From Thermoprotei archaeon (lineage in GTDB: Archaea; Thermoproteota; Thermoprotei; QMSL01; B3-G16), in NCBI GenBank assembly GCA_021162845.1, contig JAGGXX010000041.1, positions 1 to 62,859 on the forward strand: a DNA stretch of 62,859 nucleotides, given 5' to 3'. Under the pieces are notes generated by a model. It saw nothing but the letters and a program-made list of their open reading frames with translations, had not been told where the DNA came from and searched no databases. This document shows, in pieces, positions 41,627 to 52,260 of the stretch. The position numbers were made by a program, and so were the translations under genes. Each line of letters opens with the position of its first letter. Position 1 is the first letter of the stretch.

Positions 41627-42457
41627 TCAACTAACCGCGCGCTGACATGCACAGGAATAATCCTTAGGGATCATCTCGATGGTCTTCTTTAGTAAATCGC
41701 ATACTTTACCCCTGGCTTTCTCGAAGACCGCCCTCACCTCCTCCTGGCTTATCCTCATCTGCATGCCCGCAGCGTAATTCGTCACCACGCATACCGTGGC
41801 ATAGCACATGTTAAGCTCTCTGGCAAGTATAGCTTCAGGTGAGCTCGTCATGCCTACCAGATCTCCTCCCACTAGGGAGAAGAATCTTATCTCCGCGGGC
41901 GTCTCAAAACGAGGCCCCTCCGTACAGACATAACACCCCTTCCCATGTACATGGATGTTCGCCATCTTAGCGGCCCTCAGCAGTATCTTCCTTAGGGTAG
42001 GGCAATAGGGGTTCGTGAAGTCTATGTGCACCACGGGTTCGTCTTTTGCTATTCCCATGAGCTTTTTAGGGCTAACGTCGCCATCATAGAATGTATACGT
42101 GCGTCGTTTGGTCATATCTATCAGCTGATCTGGAATCACAATATCCCCTGGCCCAAACTCCTCTCTCATCGACCCGCAGGCATTTGTGGCTATTATGATC
42201 CCGACACCTAACTTCTTGAGGGCATAAACGTTAGCCCTGTAATTTATCATATGCGGTGGTACCTCGTGCCTTACCTCATATGAGCCAGGTCTAGCATGAC
42301 GGGCCAGGAAAGCTACCTTCTTTCCGCTAACCTCGCCTATGTCTATCCTAGGCGATTTACCGTATGGAGTATCCACTATCAGGCTCTTCGCTTCCTCGAT
42401 TAACTGATACATGCCTGAACCACCGATAATGGCGATTTTCACTCCACTCATCTTCAT
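41627..42457 (-). CDS. mtnP: S-methyl-5'-thioadenosine phosphorylase
   Basis: 276 aa purine nucleoside phosphorylase fold: IIGGSGMY (9-16), ARHARPGSYEVRHEVP (about 53-68), ATNACGSM near 91, and CTEGPRFETPAEIRFF near 179. The C-terminal CxC (SCAC) resembles thermostable archaeal MTAPs, where it aids disulfide exchange. It splits MTA into adenine and 5-methylthioribose-1-phosphate. Divergent from the MTA/SAH deaminase. Confidence 0.92.
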   Translation of the reverse strand: MKMSGVKIAIIGGSGMYQLIEEAKSLIVDTPYGKSPRIDIGEVSGKKVAFLARHARPGSYEVRHEVPPHMINYRANVYALKKLGVGIIIATNACGSMREEFGPGDIVIPDQLIDMTKRRTYTFYDGDVSPKKLMGIAKDEPVVHIDFTNPYCPTLRKILLRAAKMANIHVHGKGCYVCTEGPRFETPAEIRFFSLVGGDLVGMTSSPEAILARELNMCYATVCVVTNYAAGMQMRISQEEVRAVFEKARGKVCDLLKKTIEMIPKDYSCACQRAVS

Positions 42458-42510
42458 CCCTACCCTCCATTAATTTATCGGGTATAAGCATAAAACGTAT
42501 GGGGGTCTAA

Positions 42511-43854
42511 ATGGAATGGCTCCTGCATTGTGGCTTTTTGATCACGATGTGTAACGATGCATTCCTACGCGACTATGCCGTTATAATAGAAGATAACCGG
42601 ATAGTAGACGTCCTTCCATATGGGGACGCGAGAAGGAAGTACTCGGGTTATGAGAAGTTGGACGCCAGTGACTCGATAGTGCTCCCAGGCTTAGTTAATC
42701 TTCATACACATGCAGCGATGAGCATTCTAAGGGGATATGCGGATGACCTGCCTCTTCACATATGGCTTAAGGAGAAGATATGGCCTCTTGAGGCGCTTCT
42801 AACCCCCCAGGATATATATCTAGGCGCCCTATTAGCGGCAGCCGAATCAGCACTCATGGGCACCACAGTCCTTAATACTATGTATCATTACATGGACTCT
42901 GACTTAAACGAAGCTAATGCCATAAGCAAAGTGGGCCTACGCGTGGTCGCAGGACACGTTTGCTTCTCCTGGAGGAAGGATGAGGATAAAACACGCTTAG
43001 ATGGTATGGTGAAGAAGTGGCATGGCGCAAGGGATGGCTTAGTCAGGATAAGCGTTGACCCGCATGCGCCTTACACGGTAGATCCTGAGTTCCTTAAGGA
43101 ACTCAGATACATGACGGATGATTTTAACGTTAAGTACTCTGAGAAGGGGCATATAACATATCACATACATGTAGCCGAGACGAAGGACGAGCCTAGACAG
43201 ATAAAGGAGGCGTTTAACGTCTCATTAGATCGTGGCGTGTTATCTTATCTAGACTCCTTAGGCATCTTAAAGGACGATGTCGTGGCTGCGCATTGTGTAT
43301 GGCTTACAGATGAAGATGTAAGGGTCCTAGCCAACCGAGGAGTGAGCGTGGCCCATAACCCTGTTTCAAACTTGAAGCTCGCTTCAGGCATCGCTCCAGT
43401 GCCAAAGTTACTTAGGGCTGGGGTAAACGTCGGTCTAGGCACGGATAGCGCATGCTCCAATAATACGCTAGATATGTTCGAGACCATGAAATTGGCCTCC
43501 TTACTACATAAAGGCGTGAATTACGAGCCAACATTATTGCCAGCTAAGACCGTGCTTATGATGGCTACGGTAAATGGCGCTAAGGCGCTTAAGTGGGACT
43601 CAGACATAGGGACTATAGAAGTGGGCAAGAAAGCCGATATGATCGCTGTGAGATATAAGGGGAGACCGCATCTATCGCCGATATATGATCCTATAAGCCA
43701 CCTAGTCTATGCCGCACGATCCCTTGACGTTAAACACGTACTCGTAAATGGTAAGATAATAGTTGAGGACGGTAAGCTTAAAACAGTGGATCTACCTGCT
43801 ATACTAGACAAAGTGGCTAAGGTGAAGGAAAGCCTGCTCTCACGTTTGTCATAG
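42511..43854 (+). CDS. MTA/SAH deaminase (amidohydrolase)
   Basis: 447 aa. NLHTHAAMSILRGYADDLPL (about 63-82), HVAETKDE, AAHCVWL, SVAHNPVSNLKLASG and LGTDSACSNNTLDMF form the metal and substrate site of 5-methylthioadenosine/S-adenosylhomocysteine (or 5'-deoxyadenosine) deaminases. SAH hydrolase follows 12 bases later, so both act on SAM by-products. Deamination followed by hydrolysis or phosphorolysis of the inosyl compounds is an alternative archaeal route. Confidence 0.9.
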   Translation: MEWLLHCGFLITMCNDAFLRDYAVIIEDNRIVDVLPYGDARRKYSGYEKLDASDSIVLPGLVNLHTHAAMSILRGYADDLPLHIWLKEKIWPLEALLTPQDIYLGALLAAAESALMGTTVLNTMYHYMDSDLNEANAISKVGLRVVAGHVCFSWRKDEDKTRLDGMVKKWHGARDGLVRISVDPHAPYTVDPEFLKELRYMTDDFNVKYSEKGHITYHIHVAETKDEPRQIKEAFNVSLDRGVLSYLDSLGILKDDVVAAHCVWLTDEDVRVLANRGVSVAHNPVSNLKLASGIAPVPKLLRAGVNVGLGTDSACSNNTLDMFETMKLASLLHKGVNYEPTLLPAKTVLMMATVNGAKALKWDSDIGTIEVGKKADMIAVRYKGRPHLSPIYDPISHLVYAARSLDVKHVLVNGKIIVEDGKLKTVDLPAILDKVAKVKESLLSRLS

Positions 43855-43866
43855 GCGGGGATCTTA

Positions 43867-45174
43867 ATGGACTATAAAGTTAAGGACCTTAGTTTGGCCG
43901 AGAAGGGCCATCGTCTTATAGAGTGGGCAGAACACCACATGCCCGTATTGATGACGATAAGAGAGGAATTTGAGAAGACGAAACCCTTCCGTGGCATGGT
44001 CGTAGGAGCCTGCTTGCATGTGACAAAGGAGACCGCGGTTCTAGTCAAGACGTTAATGGCCGGCGGAGCCATAGTGGCTTTATGCGCTTCCAATCCCCTC
44101 TCAACTCAGGATGAAGTGGCTGCTGCTCTAGCGGAACTGGGAGTTCATGTTTTCGCGTGGAGAGGTATGTCGGCTAGGGAGTATTATGAAGCCATAGGTT
44201 ACGTTATGGGTTATGAACCAGATGTAACTCTTGATGACGGCGCTGACCTGGTTACCACACTCCATAAGGCTTCTATGGGCATAAGCTCAGAGGAGGTCAA
44301 ATACGCTCTTGCTGCATATGGGCAACGCGAACTCCCTATAGATAAGGTGATAGGGGGAACTGAGGAGACGACAACAGGGGTCTTGAGGCTTCGGGCCATG
44401 GAGCGCGATGGAGTGCTTAGATATCCTATAATTGCTGTTAACAACGCCCATACGAAGTACCTATTCGATAACCGTTATGGTACTGCTCAAAGTACGTTTG
44501 ATGGCATCCTTAGGGCTACGAACGTATTGATTGCTGGGAAAAGGGTCGTCGTCGCTGGCTATGGTTGGTGCGGTAGGGGCATAGCTATGAGGGCTAAAGG
44601 GCTCGGAGCCAGAGTAATAGTGACTGAGGTTGACCCCCTCAAGGCTCTTGAAGCCGTCATGGATGGTTTTGAGGTAATGCCCATGATAAAAGCGGCTGAG
44701 ATAGGCGACATATTCATAACGGCGACGGGTGATATTAACGTAATACGAAGGGAGCATTTTCTGAGGATGAAGGATGGAGCTATCTTAGCTAATGCCGGTC
44801 ACTTCAACGTCGAGATCTCCTTATCGGATCTAGAATCCCTTAGTAAGGCGAAGCGGGAGATAAGGCCCAACGTAACCGAATACGTGCTTAAGAATGGTAA
44901 GAGGCTATACCTGCTCTCCGAGGGAAGATTAGTAAACTTAGTCGCTGCTGAGGGTCATCCCAGTGAGGTAATGGATCTAAGCTTCTCCAATCAAGCGCTC
45001 TCGGTTAAATATCTAGTGGAGCATAGAGGCTCCTTGAAGCCCATGGTCCATAATGTGCCCGCTGAAATAGATGAACGGGTGGCCTTGTTGAAGCTAAAGG
45101 CCATGGGTATCGAAATTGATGAGCTAACTGAAGAACAGAGGAAGTACCTCTCCACATGGCTTATGGGAACTTAA
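43867..45174 (+). CDS. ahcY: Adenosylhomocysteinase
   Basis: 435 aa. SAH hydrolase motifs: [16 protein letters not shown] (about 78-93), [11 protein letters not shown] (about 123-133), [25 protein letters not shown] and the NAD-binding [18 protein letters not shown] (about 228-245). It splits SAH into adenosine and homocysteine. Placed between the deaminase and MetG. Archaeal/bacterial short form lacking the long mesophilic insert. Confidence 0.95.
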   Translation: MDYKVKDLSLAEKGHRLIEWAEHHMPVLMTIREEFEKTKPFRGMVVGACLHVTKETAVLVKTLMAGGAIVALCASNPLSTQDEVAAALAELGVHVFAWRGMSAREYYEAIGYVMGYEPDVTLDDGADLVTTLHKASMGISSEEVKYALAAYGQRELPIDKVIGGTEETTTGVLRLRAMERDGVLRYPIIAVNNAHTKYLFDNRYGTAQSTFDGILRATNVLIAGKRVVVAGYGWCGRGIAMRAKGLGARVIVTEVDPLKALEAVMDGFEVMPMIKAAEIGDIFITATGDINVIRREHFLRMKDGAILANAGHFNVEISLSDLESLSKAKREIRPNVTEYVLKNGKRLYLLSEGRLVNLVAAEGHPSEVMDLSFSNQALSVKYLVEHRGSLKPMVHNVPAEIDERVALLKLKAMGIEIDELTEEQRKYLSTWLMGT

Positions 45175-45199
45175 AAAGTATGCGGGGTGTGTTAAATCC

Positions 45200-47194
45200 A
45201 TGGGCAGGTGGCTAATAGCCTCGGCCTGGCCGTATATCAACTATATGCCCCACCTCGGTACCATGATAGGTTCCATACTCTCCGCCGATGTAGTCGCGAG
45301 ATATTTACGTATGAAGGGAGAAGAAGTCCTCTTCGTTAGCGGTTCAGATGAGCATGGAACCCCAATAGAGGTGGAGGCCGTTAAGAAAGGTATAGCGCCG
45401 AAGCGGTTAACGGATGAGAATCATGCTAAAGTAAAGGAGCTCTTCAAGGAGTGGGGGATATCTTTCGATAATTATACTAGAACTGAGAACGAGGTTCACA
45501 AGAAATTCGTTCAGGAGTTCTATATGGAGCTATACCGCAGGGGCTTTGTGTTTACCAAGGATGTAACCCTACCATATTGTCCTAAATGTCGTAGATTCCT
45601 ACCAGACCGCTTCGTCACCGGAACATGTCCTTATTGCGGTTATCCCGAGGCAAGAGGGGATCAATGTGATAAATGTGGTCGTCTACTGGAGCCCTCTATG
45701 TTAAAGGATCCGAAATGCACCATATGTGGTACTAAGCCTATCTGGCGTCAATCTAAGCATTGGTTCTTCGATTTGCCGAAGTTATCCGATGATCTTAGGA
45801 GATACATAGAGAGGAACAAGAATCTACCTGAAAACGCCCGTAATATGAGCTTACGCATGCTTGAGGAGGGGCTTAAGCCTAGATCCCTCACGCGAGATAA
45901 TAAGTGGGGCATCCCCGCTCCATTCCCAGGTGCTGAAGGAAAGACCATTTATGTGTGGATGGAAGCGGTATTGGGCTATCTTTCCGCCACCATCGAATAC
46001 TTTCTGAATAAAGGCGATCCCAAGGGCTGGGAGAAGTTCTGGTTAGACCCTTCGACTAGAAGCGTCTTCTTCATAGCTAAGGATAACATACCGTTCCATA
46101 CGATCATCTTCCCAGCTCTCTTGATGGCCTCAGGAAGGGGATACGTTCTGCCATGGCGCGTAGATAGCGTGGAGTATTTGACGTTCGAGGGACAGAAGTT
46201 CTCGAAAAGTAGGCGCATTGGGGTATGGATAGATGAGGCCTTGAAGTTCCTTCCGGCGGATTATTGGCGTTTTGCGCTAATCTCAATGCGGCCCGAGACT
46301 AAGGATTCCAACTTCACATGGGACGTATTCATCAGTACCGTGAATAGCATTCTTAATGATACAATCGGTAATTTCGTTCACAGGACGCTTAAGCTCGTTG
46401 AACGCCACTTTGACAGTAAGATACCCTCCCCTGGCTCCTTAAGTCAAGAGGATATGGCATTACTTGATGGTGTTAGATGCCTCTTCCTTGAAGCTTCAGG
46501 GCTTTTGGATTCCTTTAAGCTTAAGGATGCGCTCAATAAAATAGTCGAGATAGCGCGCCTTGGAAATAAGTACCTTAATGAGACGGCACCTTGGGATCTT
46601 GTGAAAAAGGATAAAACGCGAGCGGCTACGGTTCTTTACGTTGCCTTGCGTATAGTAAAGGCGTTAAGTATTGCTCTAGCTCCCATCATACCCTTCTCAG
46701 CCGATAAGATGTGGCATATGTTGGGATATGATGACTCAGTACATGATCATAGATGGTTTGAGGCACTCGAGGATCTTCCCATAGGACAGAGAATTCAGAA
46801 GCCCAGCCCGTTATTCAAGAAGATATCCAGAAAAGACATAGAGTCTATCAAAGGTAGTACTGAGAGCCGTTTAGTGGATATGCGTGACTTCGGGAAGTTG
46901 GAATTAAAGGTTGGGAAGGTGATAAGCGCGGAACGCATCAGCGGGAGCGACCGTTTATTGAAACTAACCGTAGATATAGGCGATAACACCTATAAGACGG
47001 TCGTGGCAGGGATAGGAAGAGACTACGATCCCGAGAGGTTAGTAGGAAGGAAGGTCATAGTCCTAACGAACATAAGACCGAAGGTAATCGCAGGTGTGTC
47101 CTCTGAAGCCATGATCCTAGCGGCCTGTCATGGAGAACAGCTATCGCTGTTAACCGTGGATCGAGATATCCCCGAGGGAGCTAGGGTCAGGTGA
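45200..47194 (+). CDS. metG: Methionyl-tRNA synthetase
   Basis: 664 aa class I synthetase. HIGH-like [10 protein letters not shown] (about 18-27), zinc knuckles CPKC...CPYC and CDKC...CTIC (about 128-178), and KFSKSRR (about 333-339) as KMSKS. The C-terminal ~105 residues ([20 protein letters not shown] on) are a fused EMAPII/Trbp111 tRNA-binding OB domain. Its stop overlaps the PHP-protein start. Confidence 0.96.
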   Translation: MGRWLIASAWPYINYMPHLGTMIGSILSADVVARYLRMKGEEVLFVSGSDEHGTPIEVEAVKKGIAPKRLTDENHAKVKELFKEWGISFDNYTRTENEVHKKFVQEFYMELYRRGFVFTKDVTLPYCPKCRRFLPDRFVTGTCPYCGYPEARGDQCDKCGRLLEPSMLKDPKCTICGTKPIWRQSKHWFFDLPKLSDDLRRYIERNKNLPENARNMSLRMLEEGLKPRSLTRDNKWGIPAPFPGAEGKTIYVWMEAVLGYLSATIEYFLNKGDPKGWEKFWLDPSTRSVFFIAKDNIPFHTIIFPALLMASGRGYVLPWRVDSVEYLTFEGQKFSKSRRIGVWIDEALKFLPADYWRFALISMRPETKDSNFTWDVFISTVNSILNDTIGNFVHRTLKLVERHFDSKIPSPGSLSQEDMALLDGVRCLFLEASGLLDSFKLKDALNKIVEIARLGNKYLNETAPWDLVKKDKTRAATVLYVALRIVKALSIALAPIIPFSADKMWHMLGYDDSVHDHRWFEALEDLPIGQRIQKPSPLFKKISRKDIESIKGSTESRLVDMRDFGKLELKVGKVISAERISGSDRLLKLTVDIGDNTYKTVVAGIGRDYDPERLVGRKVIVLTNIRPKVIAGVSSEAMILAACHGEQLSLLTVDRDIPEGARVR

Positions 47195-47910
47195 CCTCCA
47201 CGGACTACGCATCATTCGATCTTCATGTCCATACGGTCTATTCCCTCGACTCCATAATAACCATTGACGACTTGAAACGCGTTCTACGATCTGGGCTCTT
47301 GACCCATGTGGGCGTTACGGATCACAATACCGCACGAGGAGGGCTAAAGGCTCGTCGTGAACTAGGTGGGCAGATAATCGCTGGTATGGAGATATCATCG
47401 TGTGATGGGCATGTGCTCATCTTAGGCATAAGGGATGAGCGAGAAAACAAGCATATGGTAAAACTAGTCGGGCTAAGCGCTTTAGAGGTGATTGAAGAGG
47501 CCTTAGATGAGAACCTGATAGTAGTGATACCTCATCCCTTCGAGCCACGAAGAGGAGGTCTACGCACTGAAGTCGTTATCTCAATCCTAGATAGGTACGG
47601 AGAAGTCTTAATGGAAGTATTGAATGCAGCCTCTTTTTCCTTTTTTCAGAGAAGGGCGCTAAGGACTCTCTCGCAGATCAAACATCAAATAAAGCCCTTA
47701 GCTTCAAGTGATGCTCACATACCTGAGGCAATAGGTTGTGCATATACACTGGCCCTACATCCGCTTAAGCGACCAGAAGATTTACCTGAACTCCTTCGAT
47801 CAAATGTGATGCTGATCCCGAAGGGCAGATCATTATCGACCAGGTTAAGACTTAAAACCGTTATATCACAGGTGACCCTTAAAATTAGACGCTTATGCTA
47901 TCATCTTTGA
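47191..47910 (+). CDS. PHP-domain metal-dependent phosphoesterase
   Basis: 239 aa. [11 protein letters not shown] (10-20), GVTDHNT (about 41-47), GMEIS (about 65), HPFEP near 114 and SSDAH near 168 give the four PHP metal-binding motifs. Related proteins hydrolyse nucleotides or phosphorylated sugars; the substrate here is unknown. GTG start in the metG stop, so probably cotranslated. Confidence 0.85.
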   Translation: MTSTDYASFDLHVHTVYSLDSIITIDDLKRVLRSGLLTHVGVTDHNTARGGLKARRELGGQIIAGMEISSCDGHVLILGIRDERENKHMVKLVGLSALEVIEEALDENLIVVIPHPFEPRRGGLRTEVVISILDRYGEVLMEVLNAASFSFFQRRALRTLSQIKHQIKPLASSDAHIPEAIGCAYTLALHPLKRPEDLPELLRSNVMLIPKGRSLSTRLRLKTVISQVTLKIRRLCYHL

Positions 47911-48066
47911 CATTCTGAGTTTTTTCTCGCGCCAAAGCTCCTTCTTAAGGAGATCACGCACAGCAGCCCTTATGGCCTCACTTCTTGAGGGATACATCCT
48001 CTGCTTTATGAGTTCATTCAGCCCCTCAATATAACTCTCAGGAAGGTGGACGGTTATTAACTTCAT
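47893..48066 (-). CDS. Ribbon-helix-helix regulator (57 aa)
   Basis: KLITVHLPESYIEGLNELIK (residues 2-21) is the ribbon and first helix, MYPSRSEAIRAAVRDLL the second, as in CopG/NikR-type N-terminal domains; a basic tail follows. It dimerises and binds palindromic operators. ATG 48066 is preceded by GTGAGG; an in-frame ATG at 48090 is possible. A perfect 18-bp palindrome lies 68 bases upstream, a likely autoregulatory site. Confidence 0.85.
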   Translation of the reverse strand: MKLITVHLPESYIEGLNELIKQRMYPSRSEAIRAAVRDLLKKELWREKKLRMSKMIA

Positions 48067-48123
48067 AGTATTCCTCACTTCTCCCTTCATCGCACCCCCC
48101 TGATAAATTAGTGGGATATACCA

Positions 48124-48237
48124 TTATACTTTGGTATTACCGCGGTAATACGCGAGAAATATGTATTCCATTAGTCTTAGTAGTGTGCATAGCTTATTGT
48201 TTATTTCCTCCACCTTGTCTAGACCTTGCTTAGGCAT
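48124..48237 (-). CDS. Possible small protein (37 aa)
   Basis: ATG 48237 just after AAGGAGG opens a frame starting MPKQGLDKVEEINNKLCTLL with a hydrophobic mid-part (LMEYIFLAYY). It sits between the methylthiotransferase and RHH genes on the same strand. The SD is very close to the ATG (one base), and its last codons cover the palindrome, so it may not be coding. If real, it might be paired with the RHH protein. Confidence 0.3.
   Translation of the reverse strand: MPKQGLDKVEEINNKLCTLLRLMEYIFLAYYRGNTKV
48134..48151. promoter_or_regulatory. Candidate operator for the RHH protein
   Basis: GTATTACCGCGGTAATAC is a perfect 18-bp palindrome. On the minus strand a TATA-like TATAATGG and GGTATATCC follow within about 30 bases before the RHH start, so a bound dimer would block the promoter. 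Confidence 0.55.
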
Positions 48238-48284
48238 TCCTCCTTGTCGTTTAAAATAACGTTTTTTATCTACTATAGATTTTA

Positions 48285-49562
48285 TCACAAAATTTCTCCG
48301 ATGAGGAAAGACCGTGAAGCGTTAATTATCTTAACTTCTACGAAGTCCCCTACATTCAAGTCCTGTATACCTTTCAATATTACTAATTTGTAATTATCTA
48401 ATCTACCTAGGCCCTTCCCCCTCTTAGAGTCTATTATAAGGGCCCAGCCTCTCCTCCCTATGTTAGCCTTATTCCTCCTCATTTTGATGTCCATCGCGAG
48501 CCTAGTTAAAATAGCGCTCCTCCTCCTCTTGACGTCCTCCGGGATCTGCTTCATGGAGGAAGCAGGGGTACCAGGCCTAACCCCATATCTAGCTATGTTG
48601 ACCTTATCTGGTTCAATACGCTCTATCAGTTCGCAGGTCCTCCTGAACGCATCCCCGTCCTCACCCGGAAAGCCTACTATCACATCAGTGGTTATGCTCA
48701 TTAGAGGATACTCATCCCTCAATGTCCTAATTAGTTCCACGTACTCCTCGGCTTTATATTTCCTCCCCATTAGTTCGAGGATCCTGTCATCACCTGACTG
48801 AACTGGTATATGCGCGTACTTGTACATCCTAGGATCGGCATAAAGGGGGAGAAGCCTTCCTATTATCCTCTTAAGGAGGAACGGCTCCATCATGCCGATT
48901 CTAATCCTATAATTGCCCTTCACGCACCTCAATATGTTCCCTATGAGCTCAGCTAAGTTCGTGCCTCTATCCCAGCCATACGCTGCTGCGTCCTGGGCTG
49001 ATAGGTATATCTCCCTAGCACCGCCTCTCACGGCGTATATTACGTTATGCACTATGTCCCGCAAATCATAGCTCCTAAGCCTCGGTCTAGCGATTTTACC
49101 TATACAGAAAGTGCATCTGCCGAGGCACCCCGTTGCTATAGGTACCACATGGCGCATCCCCTTATAGGCCTTGTACTTTGGTAGATGCAGTCTAGGTCTC
49201 TCCTCTATTATCACCTTCCTCTCATCGCCTTCTATTAGCTCAACTATTGCCTCAAGTGCCTCAGGCGCCAATAGTGAGGCATTGGGGAAGTTAAGTGATA
49301 GAAGACCGGGCCTAGCGCTAGCTAGACAGCCGGCTATGATAAGCCTCTTGCCTAGCTTCATCAACGACCTTATCCTATACAACATCTTAGCCTCGGTCTC
49401 GGCCCTTACAGCACACGTGTTAATTACTATGACATCGGCGTCCTTAGGGTCATCTATCAAGATGTGGTCACGTGAGCTGACTAAGTCCTCCATAACCTCC
49501 GTCTCCGCCTTATTAAGCCAACATCCATAAGTCTCGAAGTATACCCTCAAGCCCGGATCCAC
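48285..49562 (-). CDS. tRNA (t6A37) methylthiotransferase, CDKAL1/MtaB-like
   Basis: 425 aa radical SAM enzyme. N-terminal UPF0004 domain with cysteines in FETYGCWLNKAET, NTCAVR and AGCLAS (about 8-80), the radical SAM cluster CLGRCTFC (about 145-152), and a C-terminal TRAM domain (about 360-425). It adds a methylthio group to N6-threonylcarbamoyladenosine at position 37 of tRNAs reading ANN codons. Archaeal members resemble eukaryotic CDKAL1. Confidence 0.92.
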   Translation of the reverse strand: MDPGLRVYFETYGCWLNKAETEVMEDLVSSRDHILIDDPKDADVIVINTCAVRAETEAKMLYRIRSLMKLGKRLIIAGCLASARPGLLSLNFPNASLLAPEALEAIVELIEGDERKVIIEERPRLHLPKYKAYKGMRHVVPIATGCLGRCTFCIGKIARPRLRSYDLRDIVHNVIYAVRGGAREIYLSAQDAAAYGWDRGTNLAELIGNILRCVKGNYRIRIGMMEPFLLKRIIGRLLPLYADPRMYKYAHIPVQSGDDRILELMGRKYKAEEYVELIRTLRDEYPLMSITTDVIVGFPGEDGDAFRRTCELIERIEPDKVNIARYGVRPGTPASSMKQIPEDVKRRRSAILTRLAMDIKMRRNKANIGRRGWALIIDSKRGKGLGRLDNYKLVILKGIQDLNVGDFVEVKIINASRSFLIGEIL

Positions 49563-49659
49563 TCCACGAAGCGTTAACTTAATTTATCCTAGGTGTAGTA
49601 TTACGTGAAGTACGCATCCCCCTCAAATATGTTACGCGATATGTGGCTAGGGTGTTCCC

Positions 49660-51348
49660 ATGAGGTATAATATGGCCCTGTTTACTTTGCTGCTCTTAAC
49701 ACTGATATGTATAACGCCGTTTCACGTGTGGGCAGAGCCCCCCTTGCGGATAACGAACCTCGATGTCAATGCTGAAATCCTAGATAATGGCGTACTGGTT
49801 TATGAGCTCTCATTTAATGCGAGCTCTGAGTTAAATGGCATTAACTTAAGAATACCCGCTGAGTTGAGCGCCAATCTGCTTAACTATAGCTTTACCCCCC
49901 TTTCTGCTTTAGATAAAGTGGTGCTTGAGTCCGACGTCATTACGATGGAGTTTAAACGACCGCTTAACGCCTTTAAAATCTACATATACGCCCTCGTTCC
50001 AGTGGAAGTAAATGGGACCATAATGCACTTAGTCATTCCCTCATGCCTCGATGTGCCCTTTGCCATTGACTTGTTAAATTTCACGCTTAAGTATCCCGAT
50101 GCAGTGAAGCCTACTTCAGTTGAGGTCGTATTCCCGTCTTCAGCCATAACTGAGGAGATAGCAAACGTGACCGTCACGCATTTCACGCTGAGGTCCCTTC
50201 CTCCTCATAACGTGACATCACTCATAGCGGACGTAAGCGCGGGTGTGTCCTGGCCGATAGTGGAAGAATTGACGAGGGTGGTGATCGTAGAAGGCGAATG
50301 GTGTACGGTTGAGGAAAACTACCACATAAATAACCTGGGTACTAGAGCAGTGAGCTCGCTTAGCTTCTGGCTACCCAATAATGTCACAGATGTAGAGGTA
50401 CGCGGCCTCAGCGCTACATATGTACAGGGAAACTACGCCTATGGTTCCTTCACCCTTACGCCTAGTGCGAATTCCACATTACTCAGCGTCAAACCATGGT
50501 ATCCCTTAGGCTCATGTGAAAGGCTTTACGTTAAGATCAAGTACAGGACGCGGGCTTTCCTGAGGGAGGATAATGACAAGCGCCTCCTAGTGATAACTCC
50601 CTTATGGCGCTATCAGATGCCTATCGTAGATATTAAGCTCATCATCAAGGCATCAGATTACGTTAACTTAATTAGCGTTGAAAGCGAGCGTGGTAACTTA
50701 GTAAGGGAAGGCGATTCTTTCTTGCTTAACGTCAGGGGCGTAATAGGCCCGCTTCACGGCCCGCTAGTTAAGGTCTCCTACTCCGTTAACACATTGAACG
50801 TCGTGCTGGCTAATTCGCGCCTCCCGCTCTCCATAATAGGCCTATTGGCCGTAACCCTAGTGCTAGGATACCTAATCCCAAAGCAACTTCAAAGGCCAGG
50901 CCCTACGCCTAAGCCTGAATTCCCCCCCGTAGTAGAGGATCTACTTAACGCTCTTGACGAGTATGTAGCCCTAAGGATGGAGGAACGGGAACTAGAGGAT
51001 AGCTATGCTAAGAGGAGATTACGATATGCGGCATATAGAGGACGAAAGGAGAGGCTATCCAGTGAGGTGGAAAAGGTACAACGTCGGGTTCAGGAGTTAG
51101 CCCTTAAGGTTAAGGAGGATTACCCACATGTGAAAGAGGATGTGGACAGAGCTCTAGCCTATCTGAGAAGGCTCGACTCCGAGGTCAAGAGCATAGTGAA
51201 CTTAGAGCGCCGCCTTCGCTCTAAACGCCTTACCCGTGATGAGTACAGAAGGCTAATCACTAGATATAACAAGTCACTGGATAGGACGTTATCAAGGATA
51301 AACAGTGCTTTAATCAATATAAGGGATAAATTCGCGCCCCAGTCGTAG
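49660..51348 (+). CDS. Surface-anchored protein with cytoplasmic coiled coil
   Basis: 562 aa. Signal peptide (1-26, ALFTLLLLTLICITPFHVWA), a beta-rich exodomain to about 385 with repeated strands and Asn glycosylation sites, a membrane helix (about 386-408, LSIIGLLAVTLVLGYLI), a Pro-rich linker (GPTPKPEFPPV) and a long charged helical region (about 430-562) predicted to be coiled coil. Topology suggests an envelope protein linked to an internal partner. No known family recognised. Confidence 0.72.
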   Translation: MRYNMALFTLLLLTLICITPFHVWAEPPLRITNLDVNAEILDNGVLVYELSFNASSELNGINLRIPAELSANLLNYSFTPLSALDKVVLESDVITMEFKRPLNAFKIYIYALVPVEVNGTIMHLVIPSCLDVPFAIDLLNFTLKYPDAVKPTSVEVVFPSSAITEEIANVTVTHFTLRSLPPHNVTSLIADVSAGVSWPIVEELTRVVIVEGEWCTVEENYHINNLGTRAVSSLSFWLPNNVTDVEVRGLSATYVQGNYAYGSFTLTPSANSTLLSVKPWYPLGSCERLYVKIKYRTRAFLREDNDKRLLVITPLWRYQMPIVDIKLIIKASDYVNLISVESERGNLVREGDSFLLNVRGVIGPLHGPLVKVSYSVNTLNVVLANSRLPLSIIGLLAVTLVLGYLIPKQLQRPGPTPKPEFPPVVEDLLNALDEYVALRMEERELEDSYAKRRLRYAAYRGRKERLSSEVEKVQRRVQELALKVKEDYPHVKEDVDRALAYLRRLDSEVKSIVNLERRLRSKRLTRDEYRRLITRYNKSLDRTLSRINSALINIRDKFAPQS

Positions 51349-51417
51349 AAAGTCGTCTTTTATAACTCATTAATGCATAAACCTAATAACCCAGTGTGTA
51401 GATCTCAGATAATTGAG

Positions 51418-51493
51418 AGCCCGGTGGGGTAGCGGCCAAGCCTACGGGGCTTTGGCCCCCGTGACGCGGGTTCGAATCCCGCCCGGGCTACCA
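51418..51493 (+). tRNA. tRNA-Gln (TTG)
   Basis: Acceptor AGCCCGG/CCGGGCT, anticodon stem CGGGG/CCCCG with loop CTTTGGC, T arm GCGGG-TTCGAAT-CCCGC, discriminator A and encoded CCA (51491-51493). No intron. A TATA-like CTTTTATAAC lies near 51357, more upstream than usual. Confidence 0.95.
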
Positions 51494-51664
51494 TCCACTT
51501 CTCCCCCATATTTCTCCTAAAAGGATTGGAAGCGCTAGCGGTTCCACTTGATACACTCCCGGGGCTACATATCTCAGGGGGAAGAAGTATGAGCAGGTGC
51601 CTTAGTTCATAGTCAAATCAGTATATCTATCCCCAAATACAAAGTAATTAGAAGGGCATCGATA

Positions 51665-52234
51665 ATGCGCGTGATCCTAGCGATAACTGGGGCCAGCGGT
51701 GTCGTTTACGGTGTTACGTTACTTACAGAGCTCCTGAAAAGAGAGTGCGAAGTCTACCTCATCATTAGCGAACACGCTAAGAAGGTCATAGCGCATGAGC
51801 TTGATATCGATTGGAGGTCATTGGCGGGAAGAGCTACTCGATATTATGAAGAAGACGATATGGCCGCCCCAATAGCTAGCGGTTCGTTCCCCGTAGACGG
51901 TATGGTCATAGCGCCATGTAGCCTCAAGACTCTTGCGGCTGTGGCCAACGGTTTTTCTCATAACCTGATAGCTCGAGCCGCGGAATGTACCCTTAAGGAA
52001 AGGCGCAAATTAATCTTAGTGGTGAGGGAGACCCCGCTGAGCACCATTAGCCTGTGGAATATGCTGAAGGTATCCATGGCTGGAGGGATAATCCTACCAG
52101 CTTCCCCCGCGTTCTACCATAAGCCTAATGATGTTTGCGATCTAGTGAACTACGTAGTAGGTAAGGTTCTCTCGTGTCTAGGCGTAGAACATGATCTCTT
52201 TCGGCCTTGGAATGGGTTTCTCAGAAATGAGTAA
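51665..52234 (+). CDS. ubiX: Flavin prenyltransferase UbiX
   Basis: 189 aa. AITGASGVVYGV (6-17), SGSFPVDGMVIAPCSLKTLAAVANG split across 70-95, and LILVVRETPLS near 116 are the UbiX/Pad FMN- and prenyl-binding motifs. It makes prenylated FMN for UbiD-type decarboxylases; no ubiD is in this window. The next gene may import a vitamin such as riboflavin. Confidence 0.93.
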   Translation: MRVILAITGASGVVYGVTLLTELLKRECEVYLIISEHAKKVIAHELDIDWRSLAGRATRYYEEDDMAAPIASGSFPVDGMVIAPCSLKTLAAVANGFSHNLIARAAECTLKERRKLILVVRETPLSTISLWNMLKVSMAGGIILPASPAFYHKPNDVCDLVNYVVGKVLSCLGVEHDLFRPWNGFLRNE

Positions 52235-52260
52235 ATACTCTTAAATATGTCGTATTACTA

